The translations under genes and the position numbers were made by a program. DNA of 6,580 bases from Pseudobdellovibrionaceae bacterium. Lineage in GTDB: Bacteria; Bdellovibrionota; Bdellovibrionia; Bdellovibrionales; UBA1609. Position 1 is the first letter of the stretch, and every line of letters starts with the position of its first letter. A model generated the notes under the pieces. The model did no database searches, was not told the DNA's origin, and saw only the letters and a list, made by a program, of their open reading frames with translations. The stretch is from positions 1 to 6,580 of the forward strand of contig JAPORL010000180.1 in the NCBI GenBank assembly GCA_026712605.1, read 5' to 3'. Shown here piece after piece: positions 1 to 5,719 of this stretch.

Positions 1-932
1 ACTTCCCAGACAAATTTATCACTTTTTTTAAAAACTTTTTTAATTATTGAATAAGCTTTAATGTGAGGGACAATAATATTCCACGGTGAAAGTTCTGTTG
101 CTATCTTTTCTTTTTTACTATCAATTATAGTTGATCCTTTATGATTTTTATCAAAATATAAAAAACATACACCGCCTCTAATATCTACGGTAGGAAAAAC
201 AAAAGAAGAATTTTCAAAATAAGTTATTTGCTTTATTTTTTTGCTTTTTATAACCTGATTACGAAAATTATCTAAACCCTTACCACCAGAAAACCAACGA
301 GCTGGAACAACTAAGGAAAATTTGTTAATCTCTTGCGAATTAATTAGAGATTCAATAAAAACATTATAAATAGGCTTAGCACTTTTTCCGTGTCCTTCAT
401 CTTCTTCCTGATAGGGAGGATTTCCTACAGCTACAATTTTTTTATGTCCTGTTTTTTCTTTTATATATTCCAACATGGCTTTTAACTCCTTGTTAAATGT
501 TTGTTTATCTAGCCGACCGTCAACTTCTGACAGATAGCCACCGTTTTTTATATTTTCAGTAAAATTTTTATTATGAGACTGTTCGTTTCCATAAAAAGTT
601 CTAAGGCTTAAGTTGTAATGTCTTTCATCGGGAGCTAAAGCAAAATACCTATTGCTTTGATAAAGCTCTCTATAAATAGAATCTAAAGAGGCAAGTTTTC
701 TTTTAGACTTGTAAAGTATGGAAACAAGAGCAGTAGCTAATAAAATTTCTCCTGCTTTACAAAAAGGATCAAAAAATACATAATCATCACTTGTAAAAAC
801 TTCTTTATCTAAACACTTCACTAACTCCACAGCTTTATCCATTTTCATCACAGGCTGATCCCGTCCTTTGACACTTCCTAAAATATCAACAACATGAGTA
901 TTTATATTGGCAAATTTCAACTGAGCTGACAT
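1..932 (-). CDS. Eco57I-type adenine-specific DNA methyltransferase, C-terminus missing (partial at window edge)
   Basis: This gene is read by translating the minus strand from 932; it stays open for 310 codons and runs off position 1. The ATG has a good ribosome site, AGGAGA, 5 bases upstream (about 937-942). Visible motifs are DPFCKAGE at residues 55-62, in the place of the SAM-binding motif I (this branch uses a DPxxKxG form instead of GxG), and GNPPYQ at 170-175, the catalytic motif IV of N6-adenine methylases. Further conserved-looking blocks are ARWFSGGKGLDNFR (211-224) and FPTVDIRGGVCFLYFDKN (246-263). From memory of the family, such blocks are typical of Eco57I-type methylases that modify adenine in a specific target sequence. 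The target-recognition part would lie in or beyond the cut end. It follows a second methylase gene after 14 bases and is probably co-transcribed and translationally linked with it. A fused or separate nuclease would be outside the window. Confidence 0.85.
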   Translation of the reverse strand, partial: MSAQLKFANINTHVVDILGSVKGRDQPVMKMDKAVELVKCLDKEVFTSDDYVFFDPFCKAGEILLATALVSILYKSKRKLASLDSIYRELYQSNRYFALAPDERHYNLSLRTFYGNEQSHNKNFTENIKNGGYLSEVDGRLDKQTFNKELKAMLEYIKEKTGHKKIVAVGNPPYQEEDEGHGKSAKPIYNVFIESLINSQEINKFSLVVPARWFSGGKGLDNFRNQVIKSKKIKQITYFENSSFVFPTVDIRGGVCFLYFDKNHKGSTIIDSKKEKIATELSPWNIIVPHIKAYSIIKKVFKKSDKFVWE

Positions 933-946
933 AATATCTCCTGCTT

Positions 947-1702
947 CTAAACGGCGATTGGTAATTCAATATTATAATCGGATTTATAATTAGGTTTTTT
1001 AATTTTCTCTTTTTTGAGATTTTTCTTTTTATCATCTATTAAAGAACTAACTAATCTAAACTTGTTTGTATATTCTGAAGGAACAATATTTTCTTTTTTA
1101 CAACTCTTGAAATATTGACACCAGTTCATTTCAAAATTAATTGGTTTGTGCTTATTTTTCTTTAACCATTCTCTACTTATAGCTGTTTTATCTGCCAACT
1201 TTTTAGCTTTTACACTATCTTTTTCCAAACAAGATAGAGCTTCATTTTCATGAATTTGCCAATCAATACAACATAAAACATGTGTTAAAAAATCTTTGTT
1301 TTCTCTTGTGAAAGGATTTATTTTATCATTCTCTGTTAAAAAGCCAAATATAAAAGCTTTAACTCTTTCTCGGCAAAGGCTTATATTTTTAGAATCAATA
1401 TCAATAGCCCAAAGATTATTTAAAGTGTTGGCAACAGCGTAAAAATGAGCTTCCTCAATTTTTTGTCTTTTAGCTTGCTTAAAAAAAGCTTTTAATCTCC
1501 GTTTAACAATCGCTTCAACAAAATTGCCATGCCCACATGTTGGCTCATAAAAAACCGTATTGGTATCTGTCCAAACAGACTTATCCAACATATCCAACAT
1601 TTGATTGACATACTTTTCAGGGGTAAAAACTTCTCCAAAGTCTCGGATTCTATTTTTGCTCCTGTGATGAATAAGATGTAATATGCTTTTAGATGAACCC
1701 AT
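947..1702 (-). CDS. SAM-dependent DNA methyltransferase subunit lacking a visible NPPY motif
   Basis: A protein of 251 residues. Its N-terminal block RIRDFGEVFTPEKYVNQML (residues 18-36) matches the usual entry of N6-adenine DNA methylases ('...GEVFTP...lv..ML'). EPTCGHGNF at 53-61 is motif I for S-adenosylmethionine binding, and AIDID at 99-103 is the acidic motif II. I find no (N/D/S)PP(Y/F) catalytic motif anywhere, and the last third is lysine-rich and poorly conserved-looking. As I recall, short 'restriction subunit M' proteins of this kind occur next to Eco57I-type methylases and also lack NPPY, so this may be a true subunit rather than a decayed enzyme. The start at 1702 has only a weak GAG six bases upstream. 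An ATG at 1722 has a better AGGA, but lies in another frame that ends after 76 codons; no earlier start exists in the right frame before a TAA. Stop TAG at 947-949. Confidence 0.75.
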   Translation of the reverse strand: MGSSKSILHLIHHRSKNRIRDFGEVFTPEKYVNQMLDMLDKSVWTDTNTVFYEPTCGHGNFVEAIVKRRLKAFFKQAKRQKIEEAHFYAVANTLNNLWAIDIDSKNISLCRERVKAFIFGFLTENDKINPFTRENKDFLTHVLCCIDWQIHENEALSCLEKDSVKAKKLADKTAISREWLKKNKHKPINFEMNWCQYFKSCKKENIVPSEYTNKFRLVSSLIDDKKKNLKKEKIKKPNYKSDYNIELPIAV

Positions 1703-1828
1703 GATACGCTCGTTATCGGCATTTTTCCTACAGTATTAAAGAATAAAAATATTAAAAAAATTGAACTAGTCTAAAGAAAAGTAGTTTTTAAAAATCTGAA
1801 ATTTTTAATCTAAGTCAGGCTTAATGAA

Positions 1829-1939
1829 TCAGCTAATTTCTATCCTATATTTAGGAATAAATGGCTTATCTGTTATGCTCACAGATTGAACCTCTTCTAT
1901 TTTAAAGAAATCTATTTTTTTAGTCTTGTAATAACAAGC
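1829..1939 (-). pseudogene. Possible remnant of a WYL-domain transcriptional regulator (C-terminal end)
   Basis: On the minus strand, after a TAA at 1940-1942, 36 codons stay open to a TGA at 1829-1831. The peptide contains KKIDFFKIEEVQSV and then SITDKPF, with no usable start codon near its beginning. This order (R/K-x-F-R/K-I-D/E-R/E-I/V ... pF) resembles the end of WYL domains, where a pattern like 'rxFRIDRIxxvxxxdxpF' is common. A second frame just upstream (ATG at 1977-1979, stop at 1920-1922) reads LSKSDRLSLLLQD, like the first helix of the helix-turn-helix in such regulators, but this is only 19 codons and has no ribosome site. If both are real, the gene has lost its middle. WYL proteins often control phage-defence genes, and this piece lies upstream of and co-directional with the methylases. 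The assignment is by pattern memory only and could be chance. Confidence 0.35.
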
Positions 1940-1959
1940 TTAATCTGTCTGATTTACTG

Positions 1960-1978
1960 AGACGACACGTAGACGACA
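1960..1978. repeat. Direct repeat AGACGACA x2, period 11 bp
   Basis: AGACGACA occurs at 1960-1967 and again at 1971-1978, separated by CGT. The spacing is one helical turn, as expected for a protein binding to one DNA face, and the block is richer in G+C than its surroundings. On the minus strand it overlaps the possible ATG of the WYL-like remnant. It may be an operator or just the codon repeat of that scrap. Confidence 0.4.
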
Positions 1979-2014
1979 TAAAAGCTTAAAAGTACTTAAT
2001 TTTAAAAGAAAATT

Positions 2015-2659
2015 TTAAAGAGGATTGTATTTTTTATCTTTACATTTACAGGCTTTAATTTTGGACTGCTCGTAAGAAGGCCAAAGTCCTTTTACTATTC
2101 TTGTATTAGGCTCTTTATCTATAACTCCCTTTGTAAGACTTTTGATTTCACTTAAAAGAGGATTAACTAAAGGCATTTTTGTTAATCCATCAACACAATC
2201 AGGTAAATAATATTTCTCTTCTTTATTTTTAAATAAAGGCCACTCATGATAATAAGGATGTCCATAAAGAGGCTTTTCCCCTGTTTCTCTGTTTAATAAA
2301 TACAAAGATAAATAAGCCTTTGTTTTAGAGTGCCTTGAAGAATAAGTTATAAAATTACCAAAGGCTAACAAGACTCTATCTTTTTCTTTTAAAGAAGGCA
2401 GTAGATTAAAACTGGTATAGATTGTTTTTGTATCTGGCTTTTTATCTGTGAGCATTTCAATGATTTTTAACTTCCATAAAGGCAAAGCTCTGTAAGAGGA
2501 GTTATACTCATAGCCCTTTTTATAGGGCGGTGGAAAATGTATAATCTTTTCCACTTCTACAATAGCAACATGACTTGCCTTTTGCCATTGATCTAGAGTC
2601 GTTATTTTTTTATCAAAAAAGAAATAGGGACAAGCAATAGAAAAAAAGAACTCCAACAT
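2015..2659 (-). CDS. Hypothetical protein, 214 residues, possibly exported; faint NTR/TIMP-like pattern
   Basis: I do not recognise this family with confidence. The protein begins MLEFFFSIACPYFFF: a short hydrophobic stretch with a cysteine at residue 10, like a clipped secretion signal or poor lipobox (SIAC). The ATG at 2659 has no clear ribosome site, and the frame closes with a TAA a few codons upstream, so no longer start exists. The body is basic and aromatic-rich with a PPPY segment near residue 44. The order 'A-hVAIVEVEKI ... WKLKIIEML ... IYTSF ... DRVLLAFGNFITY' loosely recalls secreted NTR/TIMP-like OB-fold proteins ('AdvvFvGkV ... vlevwkG ... vyt ... GerYLvya'), which also start with a cysteine after the signal. 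That is speculative. The C-terminus is lysine-rich with CKCKDKK. A weak -35-like TTGAAA lies at 2763-2768, with a possible -10 (TATATT) 19 bases further on. Confidence 0.7.
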   Translation of the reverse strand: MLEFFFSIACPYFFFDKKITTLDQWQKASHVAIVEVEKIIHFPPPYKKGYEYNSSYRALPLWKLKIIEMLTDKKPDTKTIYTSFNLLPSLKEKDRVLLAFGNFITYSSRHSKTKAYLSLYLLNRETGEKPLYGHPYYHEWPLFKNKEEKYYLPDCVDGLTKMPLVNPLLSEIKSLTKGVIDKEPNTRIVKGLWPSYEQSKIKACKCKDKKYNPL

Positions 2660-2782
2660 CTTTATAACTTTTAATTAGCTCTAAATTTCATAATAGCATT
2701 TTAAATATTCATGTTTCTTAATTTTAAGTTCTAAGGGAATATAAAATAAATCGCTAGTTATCTTTCAAAAAAGTATTAAGGC

Positions 2783-3814
2783 TTACTCTGTGTTCACAAG
2801 GCGGAACCCGAAACTCTGACTCCCTTTACCTATATAACTCCTGACTAGATTAGCCGAACCCAGAGATATTTCACTATTGTTCCAACTACCGCCACGTAAA
2901 ACATAGTCATATCCAGTAACAACCAAAGGATCTCTTCCTCCCGGTAACTTCCGGTGCCACTTATCCTGAACCCATTCCGAAACATTACCATACACATCAT
3001 ATAATCCCCATGGATTTGCCTCTTTTGTCCCGCCAGGATGCGTCCCTTGTCCTGAGTTCTTGTTATATATCGCAAATCTACCTAATTGATTGGGATCATT
3101 ACCAAAAAAATAAACTGTCTCTCTCCCCGCTCTCACTGCATATTCCCACTCCGCTTCTGTTGGCAAACGATAACAACCTATTGGATCCTTCGGATTTCCA
3201 TTACAATTACTCCATCCTTGTAAATCATTAAGGTTTTTTATAAACACCTGAACATCATACCAACTCACCCTCTCCACGGGATGATTGGGACAAAGACCCA
3301 CTCCCTGAAGCTCCACATACTCATTCCCACAATGCTCCCTTGTCCTAAAATAGGAAGGATTTCTTAATCTATTTTCTGGATGATTCCTCATGACCAAATA
3401 CCATTGCTTTTGTGTCACTTCCTTTGTCATGATCAAAAAATCCTTGCTGATCTCAACCTCTTTAGGCTCTTCATTTCTTATTTTATAAGTCTCTCCTTCT
3501 GAAAAGCCCATTTTAAACTGACCTGCCGGTATCCTCTTAAAACAAAAACTAAGAAAACCTAAATTAGGATCAGATATATGACGAAACTCTTGAAAAGAAG
3601 TGCATCTAGATGCAATTTGACGCTTAGCTGTCTCCCCTTTTGAAAGCTCCTGATTTTCAACTTCTGCAACTCCAATTGGATCCTTGTTTAACAAATGACA
3701 GGATGAAATCAAAAAACTACCTACAACTAAAGCCATTAAATTCAAAACCACTGGACTTAAATCTCTTAAATTCTTTGAAAATAAATTCAAAACAAAACTC
3801 TTAAGCTTAATCAT
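2783..3814 (-). CDS. Lipoprotein with an FGE-sulfatase (SUMF1/EgtB/PvdO-type) domain, catalytic cysteines absent
   Basis: A 343-residue protein. Residues 1-38 form a long signal peptide with a hydrophobic core at about 22-36, ending in LISSC with the lipidated cysteine at 39; it should therefore sit in the cell envelope. From about 94 to 340 the whole FGE-sulfatase fold can be followed: IPAGQFKMG (95-103), KEVTQKQW (131-138), HPVERVSWYDV (178-188), YRLPTEAEWEYAVRAG (215-230), WGLYDVYGNVSEWV (269-282), RGGSW (307-311) and FGFRLV (335-340). True formylglycine-generating enzymes use cysteines between RGGSW and GFR; here that stretch has none, so sulfatase activation by the usual mechanism is unlikely. 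Other members bind sugars, act on thiols or serve structural roles. The start has AAGGAG six bases upstream (3821-3826). Two counted lines inside the gene (3241-3360) give about 47% G+C, far above neighbouring genes. Confidence 0.92.
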   Translation of the reverse strand: MIKLKSFVLNLFSKNLRDLSPVVLNLMALVVGSFLISSCHLLNKDPIGVAEVENQELSKGETAKRQIASRCTSFQEFRHISDPNLGFLSFCFKRIPAGQFKMGFSEGETYKIRNEEPKEVEISKDFLIMTKEVTQKQWYLVMRNHPENRLRNPSYFRTREHCGNEYVELQGVGLCPNHPVERVSWYDVQVFIKNLNDLQGWSNCNGNPKDPIGCYRLPTEAEWEYAVRAGRETVYFFGNDPNQLGRFAIYNKNSGQGTHPGGTKEANPWGLYDVYGNVSEWVQDKWHRKLPGGRDPLVVTGYDYVLRGGSWNNSEISLGSANLVRSYIGKGSQSFGFRLVNTE

Positions 3815-3820
3815 AAAAAA

Positions 3821-3826
3821 CTCCTT
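3821..3826 (-). promoter_or_regulatory. Ribosome binding site AAGGAG of the FGE-domain lipoprotein gene
   Basis: On the minus strand AAGGAG stands six bases before the ATG at 3812-3814. It supports the long (38-residue) signal peptide over a start at the internal methionine 27, which would leave no charged N-region. Confidence 0.75.
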
Positions 3827-3932
3827 TTTTATTAATCAGACTAAAGCCTAACACAGAAGAAGAAAAAAACCAGCCTAGACCCTAGAAATATTTAAAAACT
3901 TAAGGTATTTAGGAAAGCTAGTATTTATTAAA

Positions 3933-4009
3933 TGGAGCGGGTGATGGGATTCGAACCCACGACCTTAACCTTGGCAAGGTTACATTCTAGCCAACTGAAC
4001 TACACCCGC
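3933..4009 (-). tRNA. tRNA-Gly(GCC)
   Basis: The minus strand reads GCGGGTG at 4009-4003 and pairs with CACCCGC near the 3' end, giving a seven-base acceptor stem with discriminator T at 3936 and an encoded CCA at 3933-3935. The D arm contains AGTTCAGTTGGCTAGA. The anticodon arm is TAACC-TTGCCAA-GGTTA with anticodon GCC (complement at 3973-3975), reading glycine GGC and GGT codons. The T arm is GTGGG-TTCGAAT-CCCAT. All stems are intact. It has its own promoter at 4023-4051 and is followed 118 bases later by the co-directional FGE-domain gene; no clear terminator separates them. Confidence 0.97.
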
Positions 4010-4022
4010 TTGATACCTAGCC

Positions 4023-4051
4023 ATAATATAAAAATCTTCAAAAATCTACAA
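4023..4051 (-). promoter_or_regulatory. Sigma70-type promoter of tRNA-Gly
   Basis: On the minus strand TTGTAG (4051-4046) and TATTAT (4028-4023) are separated by exactly 17 bases. Transcription would begin around 4016, about seven bases before the mature tRNA 5' end. The -10 matches five of six consensus bases; the -35 matches only its TTG. Position and spacing make it convincing for a tRNA gene. Confidence 0.55.
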
Positions 4052-4166
4052 AATCTTATATTTTTAAAGAATTATATAAAGAATAAGCTTTAAAATGAAA
4101 TTATCTCTTTTTAATAATTATAAAAATCAAGCTAAAAAAGTATGGATTTGATTTGAATTGAGTAGC

Positions 4167-4187
4167 GACCACAGGTCACTTTGTGAC
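4167..4187. repeat. Two overlapping inverted repeats (mutually exclusive hairpins)
   Basis: GACC-ACA-GGTC (4167-4177) and GTCAC-TTT-GTGAC (4175-4187) are both perfect inverted repeats and share three bases, so only one can fold at a time. They lie in a comparatively GC-rich island (about 4161-4202) within very AT-rich intergenic sequence, 47 bases beyond the stop of the secreted-protein gene. No T-run follows on either strand, so it is not a standard rho-independent terminator. It looks like a short dispersed palindromic element or a protein-binding site, but only one copy is present in the window. Confidence 0.5.
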
Positions 4188-4233
4188 AACAGCCTATCCG
4201 AGTTTTTAAAGATTATATTGATATATATTTTAC

Positions 4234-4827
4234 TTATTTATCAGCCAATTTATCTGAGCTTTCTGAAAATTTTCCACGATTATGATCATAATCAAAAATA
4301 ACACTTTTTATATTTGTTAAAACAGCGCCACTCCTTACGCAGTTAGCCTGATCAGCTTTGCAAGGATTTTTATAAAAGATATGTGTCAATTGTTTATAGT
4401 TTATAGAATCTTCTTCATTGTCTAAAAACTCATCTTGATTTTCCGAGTTTTCTGAATTTAAGTTCTGTTCGTTATCAGAAACAACAATTATATCATCATT
4501 TGGTGGGGGACTAAAATTATTATCTACAAAATTAGGAGAAGGAGAGCCTATACCTTCTATTTGTGTTTGTTCTTTATTGGATAAATCAGCTTGTTCAAAA
4601 ATCTCATTATTAGGAATAGATTGTGGCTCAGAAGAAGGATTTTGTATAACTGGAGATTGGTCTGGCTTATAATTTTCAACGGCACCTTTTGCTTGATTTA
4701 TAAGCTCTTGAGAATTGACCTGAGCTGTACCCTGAAGAGTATTAGATATTCCTACAGCTGTTTGGGTCTCCAATAAGGTGCTTCCAAAAACAAAAGGAGA
4801 AAAAATAATAAAAAACACAGATCTCAT
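4234..4827 (-). CDS. Secreted low-complexity acidic protein
   Basis: I chose the ATG at 4827 although the frame is open up to 4989, because it gives a clean signal peptide, MRSVFFIIFSPFVFGS, with likely cleavage after residue 16, and avoids a 101-base overlap with the upstream phosphoesterase gene; the extra 54 residues are lysine-rich and read like shadow coding. No clear ribosome site precedes either start. The 197-residue product has a long middle part (about 27-145) rich in Asn, Ser, Gln, Pro, Glu and Asp, including FSPPPNDD and DEFLDNEEDS, that is probably disordered. A more ordered C-terminal piece (about 140-197) holds the only two cysteines (156 and 163), which could pair as a disulfide after export. 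No known domain is recognised. It begins 61 bases after the phosphoesterase gene and is probably on the same transcript. Confidence 0.72.
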   Translation of the reverse strand: MRSVFFIIFSPFVFGSTLLETQTAVGISNTLQGTAQVNSQELINQAKGAVENYKPDQSPVIQNPSSEPQSIPNNEIFEQADLSNKEQTQIEGIGSPSPNFVDNNFSPPPNDDIIVVSDNEQNLNSENSENQDEFLDNEEDSINYKQLTHIFYKNPCKADQANCVRSGAVLTNIKSVIFDYDHNRGKFSESSDKLADK

Positions 4828-4888
4828 ACTAAAGATGTCGGCTTTTTTAAGTTTTTTCTTTAATATTTTAATAATGTAAATAAATTTT

Positions 4889-5557
4889 TTATTTTTTACT
4901 AATTTTAGAACAATAATTTTTACTTGCAGAAATTTGAAAAATTTTTTTTTCCGGCAAAAGCAAGCCTGAAAGCTTATTTCCATAAACACAAGCGCTGTCT
5001 AAGCCTATAGTATTATCTCTTATATTCAAACCCTGCATAGCCCAATGTCCATAAACGACCAGTTTTTTGTCTGTATAAAAATGATACCAAGGAGGGTTTT
5101 TTTCATTTTTTATATCCTCTCCTTTCCCATCCCATGTGCGAATATTCATTAAAAAATGAGCTTTAGAATCTTTTGGCTTTTCATTAGGAACTAAACCAGC
5201 ATGCACAACTAAAAAGTCCTCTTCCTCTATATAAAAAGGAAGATCTGATATCCAATCTATCCACTGACCTATATCGCTTTTCATTTTTTGCTTGAGGCTT
5301 TTAAAAATAGGATTGATCCATTTATCTTCTTTAAAACAAGAAATAAAAGCTTGTTCATGGTTTCCTCTTACCATTTCAATTTTATTATCTTTAACCCATT
5401 CCAGCATTTTAAAAGAAAAAGGCCCTCTATTTATAATATCACCTACTAAAATCAAACGATGAGTTTCCCTTTTGTAATTCACTTTTTTTAATAATTCCAA
5501 AAACTCTTCAAAACAACCATGCACATCTCCCACAATAAAAGTCTTTTGTCTTCTCAT
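4889..5557 (-). CDS. ApaH/PrpE-like metallophosphoesterase (putative diadenosine tetraphosphatase or protein phosphatase)
   Basis: A calcineurin-type phosphoesterase of 222 residues with all metal-binding motifs in order: GDVHG (10-14), GDIINRGP (39-46), GNHE (65-68), VHAG (118-121) and YGH (169-171), followed by the family-typical end IGLDSACVYGNKLSGLLL (184-201). These bind two metal ions and hydrolyse phosphate esters. The layout resembles symmetrical Ap4A hydrolases (ApaH, PrpE) and small PPP-type Ser/Thr phosphatases; sequence alone does not settle the substrate. The second motif has asparagine where PPP phosphatases usually carry GDxVDRG. The protein is cytoplasmic, with no signal. ATG at 5555-5557; AAGG lies about nine bases upstream, a weak ribosome site. 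A possible short ORF overlaps this start as ATGA, and an extended -10 promoter lies about 90 bases upstream. Confidence 0.9.
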   Translation of the reverse strand: MRRQKTFIVGDVHGCFEEFLELLKKVNYKRETHRLILVGDIINRGPFSFKMLEWVKDNKIEMVRGNHEQAFISCFKEDKWINPIFKSLKQKMKSDIGQWIDWISDLPFYIEEEDFLVVHAGLVPNEKPKDSKAHFLMNIRTWDGKGEDIKNEKNPPWYHFYTDKKLVVYGHWAMQGLNIRDNTIGLDSACVYGNKLSGLLLPEKKIFQISASKNYCSKISKK

Positions 5558-5625
5558 AATTCTAAAACCTTATTTGAGTTTTTATCCCAATTGCCCCCTA
5601 TACGCAAGTTAAACACAAAGCCCAT
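5554..5625 (-). CDS. Possible 23-residue upstream ORF (leader peptide) coupled to the phosphoesterase gene
   Basis: The minus strand has ATG at 5623-5625 and stays open for 23 codons to a TGA that overlaps the phosphoesterase ATG as ATGA. The peptide starts MGFVFNLRIGG and ends KVLEL, and its sequence is richer in G+C than the flanking DNA. GAGGG lies ten bases upstream and TAGG directly before the ATG, so initiation is plausible but not strong. Such overlap usually means translational coupling, which would compensate for the weak ribosome site of the phosphoesterase gene. It could equally be a chance frame in the 5' leader; I cannot recognise the peptide. Confidence 0.28.
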   Translation of the reverse strand: MGFVFNLRIGGNWDKNSNKVLEL

Positions 5626-5719
5626 CCTACAAAAACCCTCTTTTGAATTATAACAAGCTTAATTAAAATCTATTCATAAAATTTAAAATTATTATTGATA
5701 TTTTCCGATAGATATAAGC
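5558..5719. promoter_or_regulatory. Divergent intergenic region between the phosphoesterase and lipoprotein genes
   Basis: These 162 bases must serve both directions. The minus-strand promoter is visible at 5647-5655. For the plus-strand lipoprotein gene only poor candidates exist, for example TTGAAT at 5643-5648 with TAAAAT at 5664-5669, where the 15-base gap is too short; I make no promoter call for it. Confidence 0.4.
5647..5655 (-). promoter_or_regulatory. Extended -10 promoter element upstream of the phosphoesterase gene
   Basis: The minus strand reads TGTTATAAT: a perfect TATAAT at 5652-5647 with the TGn extension at 5655-5653. No good -35 stands 16-18 bases upstream, which is normal for extended -10 promoters. 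Start of transcription would be near 5640, giving a leader of about 83 bases that contains the possible short ORF. Confidence 0.45.

Larger units (their letters stand above)
1703..2014. other. 312-base intergenic stretch upstream of the methylase operon
   Basis: No intact gene lies here. On the minus strand it contains a short protein-like remnant (1829-1939), a possible N-terminal scrap (1920-1979), a direct repeat (1960-1978) and a small stem-loop with arms CTTGT/ACAAG (1925-1938). Further small symmetry is TCCTA-TATT-TAGGA around 1842-1855. The methylase promoter should be in the part near 1703-1830. A -10-like TAATACT can be read at 1732-1738, but no credible -35 sits at the right distance, so I do not call it. 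There is no GC-rich hairpin plus T-run after the stop of the gene at 2015. Confidence 0.6.

Noticed and set aside
1492..1722. Minus-strand 76-codon frame starting at 1722 with a better ribosome site than the methylase gene.
   Set aside because: It lies inside the methylase gene in another frame, its peptide has no family features, and the methylase motifs are clearly in the 947-1702 frame.
3010..3231. Plus-strand 73-codon open frame opposite the FGE-domain gene.
   Set aside because: It is antisense to a strongly conserved domain, and its peptide shows no family features.
3843..3932. A T-run on the minus strand after a CTAG-rich segment, as a possible tRNA terminator.
   Set aside because: Only a four-base stem can be drawn (CTAG-GGT-CTAG), with unpaired bases before the T-run; too weak to call.
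3933..4009. tRNA-Gly as an integration site with an attachment repeat.
   Set aside because: No second copy of the tRNA 3' end is visible in the window and there is no integrase gene.
4828..4989. N-terminal extension of the secreted protein up to the ATG at 4989.
   Set aside because: It overlaps the phosphoesterase gene by 101 bases, is a lysine-rich shadow sequence, and would bury the clean signal peptide that starts at 4827.
1932..5661. The 14-mer ATAACAAGCTTAAT occurs both near 1932-1945 and near 5650-5663, both times in intergenic DNA.
   Set aside because: In such AT-rich sequence of this length about one shared 14-mer is expected by chance, and the flanks do not match further.
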